50,856 nucleotides of DNA from Planctomycetia bacterium (GTDB lineage: Bacteria > Planctomycetota > Planctomycetia > Pirellulales > Thermoguttaceae), in NCBI GenBank assembly GCA_030527105.1, contig JAUNBK010000013.1:1-50856 (forward strand), written 5' to 3'. Numbering within the stretch: the stretch's first letter is position 1; every line of letters begins with the position of its first letter. Under the pieces are notes generated by a model. The model was not told where the DNA came from. It saw only the letters and a program-made list of their open reading frames with translations, and did no database searches. This document shows, one piece after another, positions 17,132 through 26,422 of this stretch. Made by a program: the position numbers and the translations under genes.

Positions 17132-18448
17132 TCACACGGACGCGCGGAGCGCCTGATCCAAGTCGGAAATCAAATCTTCGGGAGCCTCCAATCCAACCGC
17201 AATGCGGATAAAATCGGAAGAAACGCCGCACGCGATGAGTTCCGTCTCCGACAGTTGCTGATGCGTGGTGGAAGCGGGGTGCGCCACGAGCGTGTGCGAG
17301 TCGCCAATGTTCGTGACATGGCTCATAAGTTGGACGTTCGTGAGGAATTTCTTCCCCGACTCGATTCCTCCTTTGATGCCAAACCCAATGATTCCACCGT
17401 AGCCGTTGAGGTACTTTTTCGCGTTGGCGTAGCTCGGACTCGAAGGAAGGCCGGGATAATTCACCCACGAAACGTTTGGATTTTTCTCGAGCCACTGCGC
17501 GAGTTGGAGCGACGTGTCACAAATTTTCTTCCAACGCAGCGTAAGCGTTTCGACGCCTTGAATGAAGAGCCACGAATTGAATGGCGCAATGCAGGGGCCC
17601 ATGTCGCGCAGGAGACACGTGCGAATCCTCGCGGCAAAAGCCGGGTTGAGAATCGTGCCGTCGTCCGCTTTCATCGAATCGCCTCCGAAATGGTCGTAAA
17701 AAACCATTCCATGATAGGAAGGATCCGGCTGCGTGAATTCCGGAAATTTGCCAGGCGTGCCGTACTTTTTCCCCGTCCAGTCGAAGCGACCAGAATCGAG
17801 AATGATGCCGCCCATTGATGTTCCGTGTCCGCCGATGTATTTCGTCAAGGAATAAATCACAATGTCCGCGCCGTGCTCGATTGGGACAAGTCCAATGGGC
17901 GCGCACGTGTTGTCCACCACAAACGGAATTCCGTGGCGGTGGGCAATCTCCGCGATCATCTCAAAATCCGGGACTTCGTTTTTCGGGTTGCCGATACTTT
18001 CGCAATAAATGAAGCGTGTGTTGTCGTCGATTGCCGCCTCAATCTCGTCCGGCTTGGAGAGATCCGCCCAATGGACATCTATACCAAGTCGCTTGATCGT
18101 GTGATGATAGAGGTTTGAAGTGCCGCCATAAATCGCGGGGGAAGAAACGATATTCTGCCCCGCCTGCGTCACGTTGAGGAGCGTGAGCGTGATCGCTGCC
18201 TGACCACTCGCAAGCGCAACACCACAAAGCGCGCCATCCATTGCCGAAAGGCGTTTCTCCAAAACGTCCGTCGTCGGATTCATGAGTCGAGTATAAATGT
18301 TCCCGGGCGTTTCGAGTTTGAATAGAGTACTCGCATGTTCCGGAGAATCAAACGTGAACGCCGACGTTTGATACAATGGGACCGTACGCGAGTTGGTGTC
18401 TTTGTCGACCGTGTGTCCTGCATGGACAGCTTGTGTGTCTTTTTGCAT
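17132..18448 (-). CDS. metY: O-acetylhomoserine aminocarboxypropyltransferase (Cys/Met PLP enzyme)
   Basis: 438 residues of the cystathionine gamma-synthase-like PLP family, full length for the sulfhydrylase branch. The N-terminus TQAVHAG, the phosphate-binding region SGQAAIT, NTCAPIG and the PLP-lysine motif SLTKYIGGHGTSMGG are all present, with a C-terminal HPASTTHQQL motif typical of O-acetylhomoserine sulfhydrylases. It would make homocysteine from O-acetylhomoserine and sulfide in the cytoplasm. The ATG at 18448 is the family start; an in-frame upstream ATG at 18487 would add an unlikely hydrophobic stretch. No good Shine-Dalgarno is seen. Confidence 0.9.
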   Translation of the reverse strand: MQKDTQAVHAGHTVDKDTNSRTVPLYQTSAFTFDSPEHASTLFKLETPGNIYTRLMNPTTDVLEKRLSAMDGALCGVALASGQAAITLTLLNVTQAGQNIVSSPAIYGGTSNLYHHTIKRLGIDVHWADLSKPDEIEAAIDDNTRFIYCESIGNPKNEVPDFEMIAEIAHRHGIPFVVDNTCAPIGLVPIEHGADIVIYSLTKYIGGHGTSMGGIILDSGRFDWTGKKYGTPGKFPEFTQPDPSYHGMVFYDHFGGDSMKADDGTILNPAFAARIRTCLLRDMGPCIAPFNSWLFIQGVETLTLRWKKICDTSLQLAQWLEKNPNVSWVNYPGLPSSPSYANAKKYLNGYGGIIGFGIKGGIESGKKFLTNVQLMSHVTNIGDSHTLVAHPASTTHQQLSETELIACGVSSDFIRIAVGLEAPEDLISDLDQALRASV

Positions 18449-18519
18449 TGTGTTTGAAAAAAAGGTAAAAGTTAAAAAATAAACCAACTCCCCACCTCAA
18501 TCGAGGAGGGAGACGACCA

Positions 18520-20679
18520 CTAAAAGAAATCGAGTTCGTCGGGATCGACATTAATCACTTCCGCATCGACAAAATCGGCGCGCCGGACGTGAATCGCATT
18601 CCCTTCGACATAAATCGCACGAAAAGGTCGCACGGGGCAAATATGCTCGCAGCCGCCGCAGCCGACGCAAATATTCTGGTCGATCTCCGGAAGCGTGAGT
18701 CCAACCTTGTTGAATTTTTTATCCCCCTCGGGAAACGGAATCATCCTCACGGCTTGCGTTGGGCAATGCTCGGAACACGCCCCGCACGACGTGCCGTCGA
18801 TATTCACGACGCAATTCTCCACGATGAATTGAACCTTGCCCACCTGAGTGTAGTGTTTGTCCGCCATTTCGAGAATGTCGATCGCACCATTTGGGCAGAC
18901 TTCCGAGCAAATCGTGCAATCATAAGCGCAAAATCCGCGCGTGAAATCCATCCGCGGGACGAAAATCCCACCGACGCCGTACTCCAAAAGCGCGGGTTTG
19001 AGGACGCCGGAGGGGCATTTCGTGACGCAAAGGTGGCAAGCCGTACAATGGTGGAGAAGGTGGTCGATACTCTTCGCGCCGGGTGGAGCGAGCGGAACTT
19101 GGCGCTTGAATGCGTGTTTCCCCGTTTGATAAATCTTCCCCTCCGCAGCGTTCAGATTGGCGCAGCGCGCAGCGGATGCCGCTCCGACGGACGCTCCTGC
19201 CGCAAGAGCCATGAGAGAGAGAAATTCGCGTCGATTCTCGTTTGGCGTCTCGACGACATCTTCTTTTTCTCCCTGCTCTTCTTTTTGCGCCTTTTTCGCC
19301 GTTGGTTTTCGAGGCGCTGACTCTATCTGGTAGGAGTACGAAATGGCGCCAAATTTACACGTTCCGAGACAATTGAAACACGACACGCATCGGCTCGCGT
19401 CCACGCTCTTCTCCTTCGCGTCGATACAAGACGACTTGCAGCGGGAGGCACATTGCCCACAACTTTTGCACAAAGATTTGTCGATTCTCACGCGAAATAT
19501 GGAGACTCGCGAGAGCAAGCCCAAAAGCGTCCCGACGGGGCAAATGGTGTTGCAATACGTGCGTCCGTTGCGATACGCGAGAATCCCAACGACGAGAAGG
19601 ACGCCGAGGGCGAAAACGCCCGCCGCCAAGGTGTGGATCATAGCGATAACGAACGTGAACGTCGTGCTGTCGTGCGCGGAGGCGTACCACGCGAGGAGGT
19701 TGTTGGCGCTCAAATATACGGGGCGGAGGAGGTTGTTGGCGATTCGTCCGTAGTTGCCGTAGGGATCGAGAAGACTCACGAAAATCGTTAAACCAAGCGC
19801 CCCCGCAAGGACGAAAAGCGCCGCCACGCACCAGCGCAACGCGGTTTTGGGTTTTTGCCACCCGTATTTCTTCTTACGATTGATTTTTCGCGCACCCCAC
19901 GCGATAATGTCTTGAAGCACTCCCAACGGGCAGATTATGGAGCAATAAATGCGTCCAAAGAGAAGCGTGAGCAACAACATCCCGCCGAGAACGACGTACG
20001 GATTTTCGAAAAGCTGAACCACCGCCCCCCTCGTTTCGCGCCACAAGTTGGACGTGTGGGAAGACGCTGGCGGGGCGGGGGTTGTGTCTGGCGTTGCGCC
20101 TGATGTCGTCTCTTGAGTCACTTCTGATGTTGCGGCAGGCGTTGCCTCTGATGTCGCCTCCGTGCCACCATATTCGTCGGAATATCCGTCTGAATACTCG
20201 CCTGCGTCAGCATATGGATCCGAATCGTCGGACTCCTCCAACACACCAGCGTCTTCGGCGCTTTGCGGGGGAATCTCCTCCGGCTCATCGAATCCAAAAC
20301 CAAACTCGGCACTCTCGTCGGCACTCTCGCCTGAATCTCCGCTAGGATTCTCCCCCTCAACGACCGCATCCGAAACGGCATACGACGTCACGACCTCATG
20401 CACGCCCGGGTGTAGGGAAGTTCCCGCGCTATTTTCGCCATTCTCGGCGTCTTTCTCGGGAGCCGTCGTTTCGGGGACTGCCGCCTCGGGCACCTCCAAC
20501 ACAAACGGCGGAAGAGCCTCGGCGTGCGTCCACGCGCGCATCACGGCGGGGACAAATTGGACTTTCGCCGTCCAACTGGTTCCGAGCGGCAGAAGCCGGG
20601 CAAAATCCATGAAATAAAACGTGATCGTGAAAAAAAACAGCGTGGCGAGCGCGACTCGCAATATTTTCAAGTGGTTCAT
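18520..20679 (-). CDS. NapH-like membrane ferredoxin fused to a polyferredoxin domain
   Basis: 719 residues. Helix 1 at the N-terminus is followed by an acidic, Ser/Glu/Thr-rich insert (about 55-210) and then NapH-like membrane segments. These carry two C-x3-CP turns (YCSIICPLG about 246, YCNTICPVG about 376). Two 4Fe-4S motifs follow near 404-441. A second translocation-like segment with a twin-arginine motif (NRREFLSLMALAAG about 482-495) then leads into a NapG-like region. That region has four further clusters (HCTACHLC, CAYDCTICSEVC, CGACSEHC, CVGCGGCEHIC). It probably shuttles electrons across or along the membrane, but the partner is not in the window. NapH and NapG are usually separate proteins; here both parts are one chain. 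It is followed after 29 nt by dxs on the same strand. Confidence 0.8.
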   Translation of the reverse strand: MNHLKILRVALATLFFFTITFYFMDFARLLPLGTSWTAKVQFVPAVMRAWTHAEALPPFVLEVPEAAVPETTAPEKDAENGENSAGTSLHPGVHEVVTSYAVSDAVVEGENPSGDSGESADESAEFGFGFDEPEEIPPQSAEDAGVLEESDDSDPYADAGEYSDGYSDEYGGTEATSEATPAATSEVTQETTSGATPDTTPAPPASSHTSNLWRETRGAVVQLFENPYVVLGGMLLLTLLFGRIYCSIICPLGVLQDIIAWGARKINRKKKYGWQKPKTALRWCVAALFVLAGALGLTIFVSLLDPYGNYGRIANNLLRPVYLSANNLLAWYASAHDSTTFTFVIAMIHTLAAGVFALGVLLVVGILAYRNGRTYCNTICPVGTLLGLLSRVSIFRVRIDKSLCKSCGQCASRCKSSCIDAKEKSVDASRCVSCFNCLGTCKFGAISYSYQIESAPRKPTAKKAQKEEQGEKEDVVETPNENRREFLSLMALAAGASVGAASAARCANLNAAEGKIYQTGKHAFKRQVPLAPPGAKSIDHLLHHCTACHLCVTKCPSGVLKPALLEYGVGGIFVPRMDFTRGFCAYDCTICSEVCPNGAIDILEMADKHYTQVGKVQFIVENCVVNIDGTSCGACSEHCPTQAVRMIPFPEGDKKFNKVGLTLPEIDQNICVGCGGCEHICPVRPFRAIYVEGNAIHVRRADFVDAEVINVDPDELDFF

Positions 20680-20708
20680 CGTGATTAATCGATCTATTAA
20701 AGTTGTGT

Positions 20709-22613
20709 CTACTTCTGCCTACTGCGCGCAATTAGGTCTTGAATTGCCTCGAAAATCCCATCCTCGTCAAGTCCGGTCTCTTGCAATTGCTCGTTCCGAG
20801 ACGCGTGCTGAATAAAAATGTCTTGAACTCCCAACCTTTTCACGAGAGGGAGAGGAATCTCCGCCTCCGACAGCTCTTCGAGGACGGCAGCCCCCAACCC
20901 ACCGATGCGCGTCCCCTCCTCAATCGTGAGAATCCAACGCGCCTGCTGCGCCAATGGGACGAGCGTTTCGACGTCCAACGGCTTGATGAAACGAGCGTTC
21001 ACGAGCGCCACGGACGAATCGCCCATTCTCTCCAACGCCTGCCACGCCAAAACACTCTGGACGCCGCACGCAACGACAAGTCCGCCGCCAACTTCGCCCT
21101 GGCGCAAAATCTCGCACTTGCCAACCTCCGCCGGCGCGCGATTTTGAATCGGCAACTGAGGCGTCTGCGTTTTGGAGTATCGGATCGAAAAAGGATGTTT
21201 CGAATTCGTCGCCAACTCGAGCATTTGATGGAGGTCGACATCGTCCGCCGGAGCCGAGACGATAATGTTCGGCAGGGCACGCATGTAGGACAAATCGAAC
21301 GTTCCGTGGTGCGTCGGACCGTCGGCACCCACAAGCCCCGCGCGATCCATGAGAAGCGTGACGGGCAAATCCTGAAGGGAAATCTCCTGGAAGAGATGAT
21401 CGTACGCTCTCTGCATGAATGTACTATAAATATCGACAATAGGTTTCATGCCGGATTTTGCCATGCCAGACGCCAACACAACGGCGTGCGACTCGCAAAT
21501 CCCAACGTCAAAAAACCTCTCGGGGAATTTTTCGCGAATAAGCTCCAACTTATTCCCTTGGCACATCGCCGCCGTGATTACAACGACGCGCGGGTCTTTC
21601 TCCATCAGCTCCAAAATTTTTTGACTCGCCAACACGGTGTACGACCGGTCGCTTGCGTGATTCGTGCGCTTGAGCGGCGGCGGAGCGTGGTACTTCGTCG
21701 GATTCTCTTCCGCCGGGAGATACCCATGCCCCTTTTGCGTGAGGACGTGCAGCAGCGTGGGGGATTTGTATTGCCGAGCCATGCGAAGGAATTTTTGGAG
21801 CTGCCGAATATCGTGCCCGTCGACGGGACCGATGTAACGCACCCCCAATTCCTCAAAAAGCATTCCGCCATGCATCCCTGCCTTGATGGCGCTTTTGAGG
21901 TAGTGGAAAAAACTTCTCGTGGGTCGCCCCACCACAGGGATCGATTCGACCATTCGTTTGAAATCGGACTTAAACTCCGTATAAAACGGATTCATGCGGA
22001 GGGTGTCGAGGTAGCGCCCCATCCCACCCACGCGGGGACAAATCGACATTTTGTTGTCGTTGAGCACCACCGTGATGTTTTTCTTCAACTCGCCCAAATG
22101 GTTCAATCCCTCAAAAACGACCCCATTCGCGAACGATCCATCGCCAATCACGGCGACAACGTGCCGCTCGGCATCCTCCTGCGAGTCATCAGGATTCTGC
22201 GCGATTTTCGACACCAAATCGTCCCCAACGAGCAGACCCAGCGCGGACGAGATGCTGCACCCAGCGTGTCCCGTCATGAATAAATCAAACGGACTCTCGG
22301 CAGGGTTTGGGTAGCCCATCAAGCCTCCGCGCGTGCGGATGGTGGAAAATAGTTCGTTTCTTCCCGTGACTAATTTGTGGGGGTAGGTCTGGTGCCCAAC
22401 ATCCCACACGAGTCGATCGTAGGAAAAATCAAACACGGAATGGAGCGCCAGCGTCAATTCCACCACGCCCAAATTGGAGGCGAAATGCGCGGGGCGCGTC
22501 TCCACCACCGCGAGAATCGCCTCGCGAATCTCCGCCGCAAGCTGCTCAAGCTCCTCCAACGACAAGCGCTTTAAGTCCGCCGGGGAATGTATTTTCGAAA
22601 GGAAGTCTGACAT
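20709..22613 (-). CDS. dxs: 1-deoxy-D-xylulose-5-phosphate synthase
   Basis: 634 residues, normal for DXS. The TPP-binding GDGSFANGVVFEGLNH with downstream N, the N-terminal HQTYPHK, the transketolase pyrimidine domain with DRAGLVGADGPTHHG and the C-terminal transketolase domain (LTIEEGTRIGG) are present. It condenses pyruvate and glyceraldehyde-3-phosphate in the first step of the MEP isoprenoid pathway. The start at MSDFLSKIHSP matches the family; an ATG 10 codons upstream is possible, and neither has a clear ribosome-binding site. It may be in an operon with the ftsH fragments upstream and the polyferredoxin downstream. Confidence 0.93.
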   Translation of the reverse strand: MSDFLSKIHSPADLKRLSLEELEQLAAEIREAILAVVETRPAHFASNLGVVELTLALHSVFDFSYDRLVWDVGHQTYPHKLVTGRNELFSTIRTRGGLMGYPNPAESPFDLFMTGHAGCSISSALGLLVGDDLVSKIAQNPDDSQEDAERHVVAVIGDGSFANGVVFEGLNHLGELKKNITVVLNDNKMSICPRVGGMGRYLDTLRMNPFYTEFKSDFKRMVESIPVVGRPTRSFFHYLKSAIKAGMHGGMLFEELGVRYIGPVDGHDIRQLQKFLRMARQYKSPTLLHVLTQKGHGYLPAEENPTKYHAPPPLKRTNHASDRSYTVLASQKILELMEKDPRVVVITAAMCQGNKLELIREKFPERFFDVGICESHAVVLASGMAKSGMKPIVDIYSTFMQRAYDHLFQEISLQDLPVTLLMDRAGLVGADGPTHHGTFDLSYMRALPNIIVSAPADDVDLHQMLELATNSKHPFSIRYSKTQTPQLPIQNRAPAEVGKCEILRQGEVGGGLVVACGVQSVLAWQALERMGDSSVALVNARFIKPLDVETLVPLAQQARWILTIEEGTRIGGLGAAVLEELSEAEIPLPLVKRLGVQDIFIQHASRNEQLQETGLDEDGIFEAIQDLIARSRQK

Positions 22614-22699
22614 AAATGTGTGATAATCAAGCAAAAATCGCACTCACGCGCCGAACGAACGAAACGGGAAGTTGTAGCCACGCCCAAACGAATTGCGAT

Positions 22700-24379
22700 T
22701 TACGATGTTCCCTCTTTTTCGTCCTTATTCCCCCCAGTCTTTCCCTCGTTTTTTTCGCTCGGTTTCTCTTCTTTTCGTCGATATTTCGGAGGACCCAATA
22801 TCTGCTCAATCTGCGCCTCGTCCAACTCCTCGCGAATCTCCAGCGCTTGCGCGAGGGCGTCGAGTTTGTTTCGATTCTCGGCAAGCATTTCCGCCGTCAC
22901 TTCCGACGCGTGATTCAGGATTCTCATGATCTCTTCATCAATAATCTGCGCCGTTTTGTCGCTAAAGTTTCTTTGCGTCGACATCTCTTTTCCAAGGAAC
23001 GGATGCTCGTCACCCACTCGAAACGCGGCGGGACCGATTCGCTCGCTCATTCCCCACGCGGTGACCATTTTTTGCGCAAGCTGTGTGACGTACTCCAAAT
23101 CCCCCTCGGCTCCGGCAGACAACTCGTTGAAGACGAGCCGTTCCGCCTCGCGCCCTCCGAGAGAAATGAGGAGTTTTCCCTCAATTTCTTTTTGGCTAAT
23201 GCTGACACGATCCTCCTCAGGGATAAGCTGCGTAACGCCCAACGTTTTCCCACGCGGAATAATGGATACCTTGCTGATGCGGTCTCTTCCGGGCGTGAGC
23301 CACGCAATGAGAGTATGCCCTGCCTCGTGATACGCGGTGGCGCGCTTCTCTTCCTCGCTAATGACTTCCTCTCGCTTCGCACCCATGAGAACCTTGTCGA
23401 TTGCATAGTAAAAATCGGACATCGACACGTTGTCTTTGTTCCCACGACACGCCCAAAGTGCCGCTTCGTTCACGATATTTCGAATATCCGCACCCGTGAG
23501 ACCCGTCGTCATTGAGGCAAGGCGCTCCATGTTCACGTCGCTTGCAAGCGGAACCTTCCGCGTGTGGACTTCGAAAAGCTGGAGCCGTCCCTTTTGTGCC
23601 GGACGAGAAACCATGACTTGGCGGTCGAATCGCCCCGGTCGCAAAAGCGCGGGATCCAAAACGTCCGGACGATTCGTCGCCGCTATGACGATAACGACGT
23701 CGTTGGTCGCAAAACCATCCATCTCGCTGAGGATTTGGTTGAGTGTCTGCTCGCGCTCGTCGTTTCCACCGCCGATTCCGGTGCCGCGGAGGCGCCCGAC
23801 AGCGTCGATTTCATCAATGAAGAGAATCGCGGGAGCGTTGGCGCGCGCCACGTCGAACATATCGCGCACTCGACTTGCCCCCACGCCGACGAACATCTGG
23901 ATGAATTCCGACGCGTTGATGGAGTAAAAGGAGACGTCTGCCTCCCCCGCAATGGCACGCGCAAGGAGCGTTTTGCCGGTTCCGGGAGGACCGCACATCA
24001 AAATCCCTTTGGGAATCCGCGCGCCGAGGCGTTCGAACTTTTTCGGGTGCTTGAGAAAATCGACCACTTCCGCCAAATCTTCCTTCACGCTCTCGAGACC
24101 CGCCACGTCCTTAAACGTCACGGGTTCGTCCCCCTGCTGGTATCGCTTCGCGGGACTTCGACTAAATCCGAACATCGACCCGCCGCCGATCTGGTCGCGC
24201 GCACGTCGGAATTGGAACCAAATCATTCCGACGAGAAGAAACGTGACGAGAATCGACGCAAACATGAGCAGGTTCATCGTGTTGAACGATTCGTACACGC
24301 CATAATTCCCCCCGAGTTTCTCCGCCAGCCGCTGATCCAGCTCGCCGCCCGACTCAATGGGGGACGGAAGCGTCGTCAC
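22700..24379 (-). CDS. ftsH: FtsH AAA+ zinc metalloprotease, C-terminal part (frame-disrupted gene)
   Basis: 559 codons from an in-frame GTG, containing the second membrane helix (about 37-55), Walker A GPPGTGKT (130-137), Walker B ILFIDEID, the second region of homology and the zinc-binding HEAGH (351-355). It therefore holds the whole ATPase and protease. The frame stays open upstream to about 24605 and encodes conserved-looking periplasmic-domain residues ([14 protein letters not shown]), so the GTG is not a natural start. The N-terminal part is at 24567-24977 in another frame. A one-base change in the A6 run (T6 at 24600-24605) would restore one protein of about 770 residues. It degrades membrane and cytosolic proteins in other bacteria. 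Confidence 0.88.
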   Translation of the reverse strand: MTTLPSPIESGGELDQRLAEKLGGNYGVYESFNTMNLLMFASILVTFLLVGMIWFQFRRARDQIGGGSMFGFSRSPAKRYQQGDEPVTFKDVAGLESVKEDLAEVVDFLKHPKKFERLGARIPKGILMCGPPGTGKTLLARAIAGEADVSFYSINASEFIQMFVGVGASRVRDMFDVARANAPAILFIDEIDAVGRLRGTGIGGGNDEREQTLNQILSEMDGFATNDVVIVIAATNRPDVLDPALLRPGRFDRQVMVSRPAQKGRLQLFEVHTRKVPLASDVNMERLASMTTGLTGADIRNIVNEAALWACRGNKDNVSMSDFYYAIDKVLMGAKREEVISEEEKRATAYHEAGHTLIAWLTPGRDRISKVSIIPRGKTLGVTQLIPEEDRVSISQKEIEGKLLISLGGREAERLVFNELSAGAEGDLEYVTQLAQKMVTAWGMSERIGPAAFRVGDEHPFLGKEMSTQRNFSDKTAQIIDEEIMRILNHASEVTAEMLAENRNKLDALAQALEIREELDEAQIEQILGPPKYRRKEEKPSEKNEGKTGGNKDEKEGTS

Positions 24380-24566
24380 GAATCGCTCGGGAAGCGTTTT
24401 CTCCTCCGGTATTTTGGGGTCTCGTTTGGAGGTTTGGTTTGGATTTCGCGTCGTGGTGGTTTTGGTGGTTGCAGGAGTCGTTCCCCCTTCGCTTTTTTCT
24501 TGCGTCGAGGCTGCTGCTGGAGCGGACGAATCGTTCGATTTTTCCTCCGCATCCCTCTGTGACTCT

Positions 24567-24977
24567 TTAATCTTGCCAGAAAGACGAGGGCGCGACGGGT
24601 TTTTTGTCTTGCTTTTTGTCGTCCTTCTCGTTTTCCCACAGGATTTCCCCCTTCTCGCTGAGCTTGACGACCGGAGGTGTCACAAACTCGCCCGTCAGTC
24701 GGGTGGCATCCTTCACGACCGCTTTTTTCACGTTCCCTTTCTCGAGTTGAGAGAGGAAATATCCATAGCTGACTTCTGCAACTTTATTATTTGCGGAGCC
24801 GAGAAAATACCAAATAATCGCGCCGACAAGGAGCATGAGAAGCAGCGTCCGCAAGACCCCCGGCTGCGGCGGAAAATCGTCGCTGTGGTTGTTCGGCGGC
24901 GTCTTATTATCGGCACCGTTTGTGTTCTTGTTCTCGTTTGTATCGTTGTTTGTTTTGTTGTTGCTTGGTTCTGACAT
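24567..24977 (-). CDS. ftsH: FtsH N-terminal fragment (first membrane helix and periplasmic domain)
   Basis: 136 codons: an Asn/Thr-rich cytoplasmic leader, the membrane helix VLRTLLLMLLVGAIIWYFLG and the FtsH-ext-type domain beginning VAEVSYGYFLSQLEKGNVKK. It ends in a frame-specific tail PVAPSSFWQD just after the A6 run. The continuation of the periplasmic domain is found in the +1 frame. As annotated it would be a short membrane protein without ATPase or protease. Possible explanations are a sequencing or assembly indel, a true mutation, or +1 recoding. Confidence 0.8.
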   Translation of the reverse strand: MSEPSNNKTNNDTNENKNTNGADNKTPPNNHSDDFPPQPGVLRTLLLMLLVGAIIWYFLGSANNKVAEVSYGYFLSQLEKGNVKKAVVKDATRLTGEFVTPPVVKLSEKGEILWENEKDDKKQDKKPVAPSSFWQD

Positions 24978-25149
24978 AAGGCAATATGAAATGGTATGTA
25001 AATGATATGGAAATCGATTCCGTTCGAAGCATTTCGAAACAGCCCGCTTTTGTGAGCGGCAGGATTTGTCGCGCGACGCACACCCCCCGGGGCGATCCAA
25101 CACAGGTGCGGCACCTCCCCAAGATGAAAGTCTAGCGACACAACATCCT

Positions 25150-25178
25150 ATTGTACCCTATCTTTCCAATGTTGTAAA
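25150..25178 (-). promoter_or_regulatory. Promoter of ftsH
   Basis: TTTACA (25173-25178) and TACAAT (25150-25155) on the minus strand are separated by 17 bp. Confidence 0.68.
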
Positions 25179-25303
25179 GTAGCACGTCCCCAGAATCGGA
25201 ATATTTGGCAAAAAAAACTGGTATTTTTCTTCCTCACAACATTTCACAAAAGCATGTCTTGCGAAAGATTGTGAAAAAAACGCAAAAAAAGTCGCCCCGC
25301 CAC

Positions 25304-25332
25304 TTGACTCCCCGCGTCGTTTGGTTTATATT
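25304..25332 (+). promoter_or_regulatory. Promoter of the ThuA-like gene
   Basis: TTGACT (25304-25309) and TATATT (25327-25332) are separated by 17 bp, about 70 nt before the start codon. Confidence 0.68.
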
Positions 25333-25403
25333 GAGGGGAAAGCGGGCACGAGCGCTTTTGGGACACCTTCCATGTTTTTTCTTGGTTTTTCAGGAGAATT
25401 TTT

Positions 25404-26300
25404 ATGAAACGACGAGATTTTCTTGCTGCTGGAGCTTCCGCAGTTGCATTGGCACTTCCACTCAACTCTATTTTCGCTCAGGGAGGGGAAAAGAAAAAAC
25501 TCCTCTACTACGAGCGTTCGACCGGATTCATTCATCCCTCCACCGTGATCGACCCCGCGACGGGCTTGAGCGTGACGGGTCGCGTCCTCAAGAAACTCGG
25601 TGCCGCGCTCGGATACGAGGTCGTCTGCACCAAAAATGGTCGCATTTTTGACGGCGACTTGGATCAATTCGACGCCTTCCTTCTCTACTGCTGTGGAACG
25701 CTCACTGGAGAGCGCGGCGAGAAGGACTCCTTCCCCATGTCGAAAGAGGGAGAAAAACGTTTCTTTAGCGCCATTCGCGATGGCAAAGGCGTCCTCGGCT
25801 TCCACAGCGCCACCGACACGTGCAAGTCCGGCGGTCCCTCCGCCTTCGAAAATTGTCCTGAAGACAAACGCAACGACTACACCAAAATGATCGGTGGAGA
25901 GTTCATCGTTCATGGCTCGCAGCAGGAAACCACCATCCGCGTCGTGAAATCTGGCGAGCTGCCCTCCTTCAAACCTTTTGGCGACGCGCTGCGCGTCAGG
26001 GAAGAGTGGTATTGTTTGAAAAATTTCAATCCCGACATGCACGTCATCATGGTTCAGGAGACCGAGGGGATGCGCGAAGCGTGCAACGATCGACCGCCGT
26101 TCCCGTGCACGTGGGCGAGAATGGAGGGAAAAGGGCGCGTGGCGTACACCTCACTTGCCCACAACAACTCCACTTGGGAGACGGATTGGCTCCAAGCGAT
26201 CGTTTTCGACCTGATGAGATTCGTGACAAAAGACTTGGAAATTGATTTGACGCCCAACATTAACGAAGTGACGCCCGGCGCGTACACCCTCAAACGCTAG
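25404..26300 (+). CDS. ThuA-like protein with Tat-type signal
   Basis: 298 residues. The N-terminus MKRRDFLAAGASAVALAL is a twin-arginine-like export signal. The body is a ThuA (trehalose-utilisation-like, class I glutamine amidotransferase-fold) domain. Recognisable segments are LLYYERSTGFIHPS, FDAFLLYCCG, GKGVLGFHSATD and RVAYTSLAHNNSTWE. ThuA proteins in planctomycetes commonly accompany Gfo/Idh/MocA oxidoreductases in sugar catabolism, and one follows here after 122 nt. The catalytic role is not settled from sequence. AGGAG lies about 8 nt before the ATG. Confidence 0.85.
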   Translation: MKRRDFLAAGASAVALALPLNSIFAQGGEKKKLLYYERSTGFIHPSTVIDPATGLSVTGRVLKKLGAALGYEVVCTKNGRIFDGDLDQFDAFLLYCCGTLTGERGEKDSFPMSKEGEKRFFSAIRDGKGVLGFHSATDTCKSGGPSAFENCPEDKRNDYTKMIGGEFIVHGSQQETTIRVVKSGELPSFKPFGDALRVREEWYCLKNFNPDMHVIMVQETEGMREACNDRPPFPCTWARMEGKGRVAYTSLAHNNSTWETDWLQAIVFDLMRFVTKDLEIDLTPNINEVTPGAYTLKR

Positions 26301-26311
26301 CGGCACAGGAG

Positions 26312-26339
26312 CCCCCGCTTGCAACCACGGGGGAATTTT
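26312..26339 (+). terminator. Terminator or attenuating hairpin after the ThuA-like gene
   Basis: CCCCCG (26312-26317) and CGGGGG (26328-26333) enclose a 10-nt loop and are followed by AATTTT. The T-run is short, so read-through into the next oxidoreductase gene is possible. Confidence 0.6.
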
Positions 26340-26422
26340 GTTATCATACCATTAGTCGAAGGAAAAGTTTCCAAGAACATTCCCTTCTTTTTTTACCTAC
26401 CTTAAGTGAAAGGAATTTTTGA

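Larger units (their letters stand above)
24978..25403. other. Divergent intergenic region with two promoters and a long ftsH leader
   Basis: 426 bp separate ftsH (leftward) from the ThuA-like gene (rightward). Divergent promoters lie at 25150-25178 (minus) and 25304-25332 (plus). The implied ftsH leader is about 165 nt and contains GGTGCCGCACC and CCGCTCACAAAAGCGG inverted repeats, so it may be structured. It does not match a riboswitch that I recognise. Confidence 0.5.

Noticed and set aside
24590..24610. Programmed -1 frameshift at A-AAA-AAC in ftsH
   Set aside because: A -1 slip leads to the wrong frame; the downstream half is in +1, and no stem structure was evident.
24376..24639. 87-codon minus-strand frame across the ftsH junction
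   Set aside because: It is a Lys/Arg/Pro-rich third frame between the two ftsH halves with no family resemblance.
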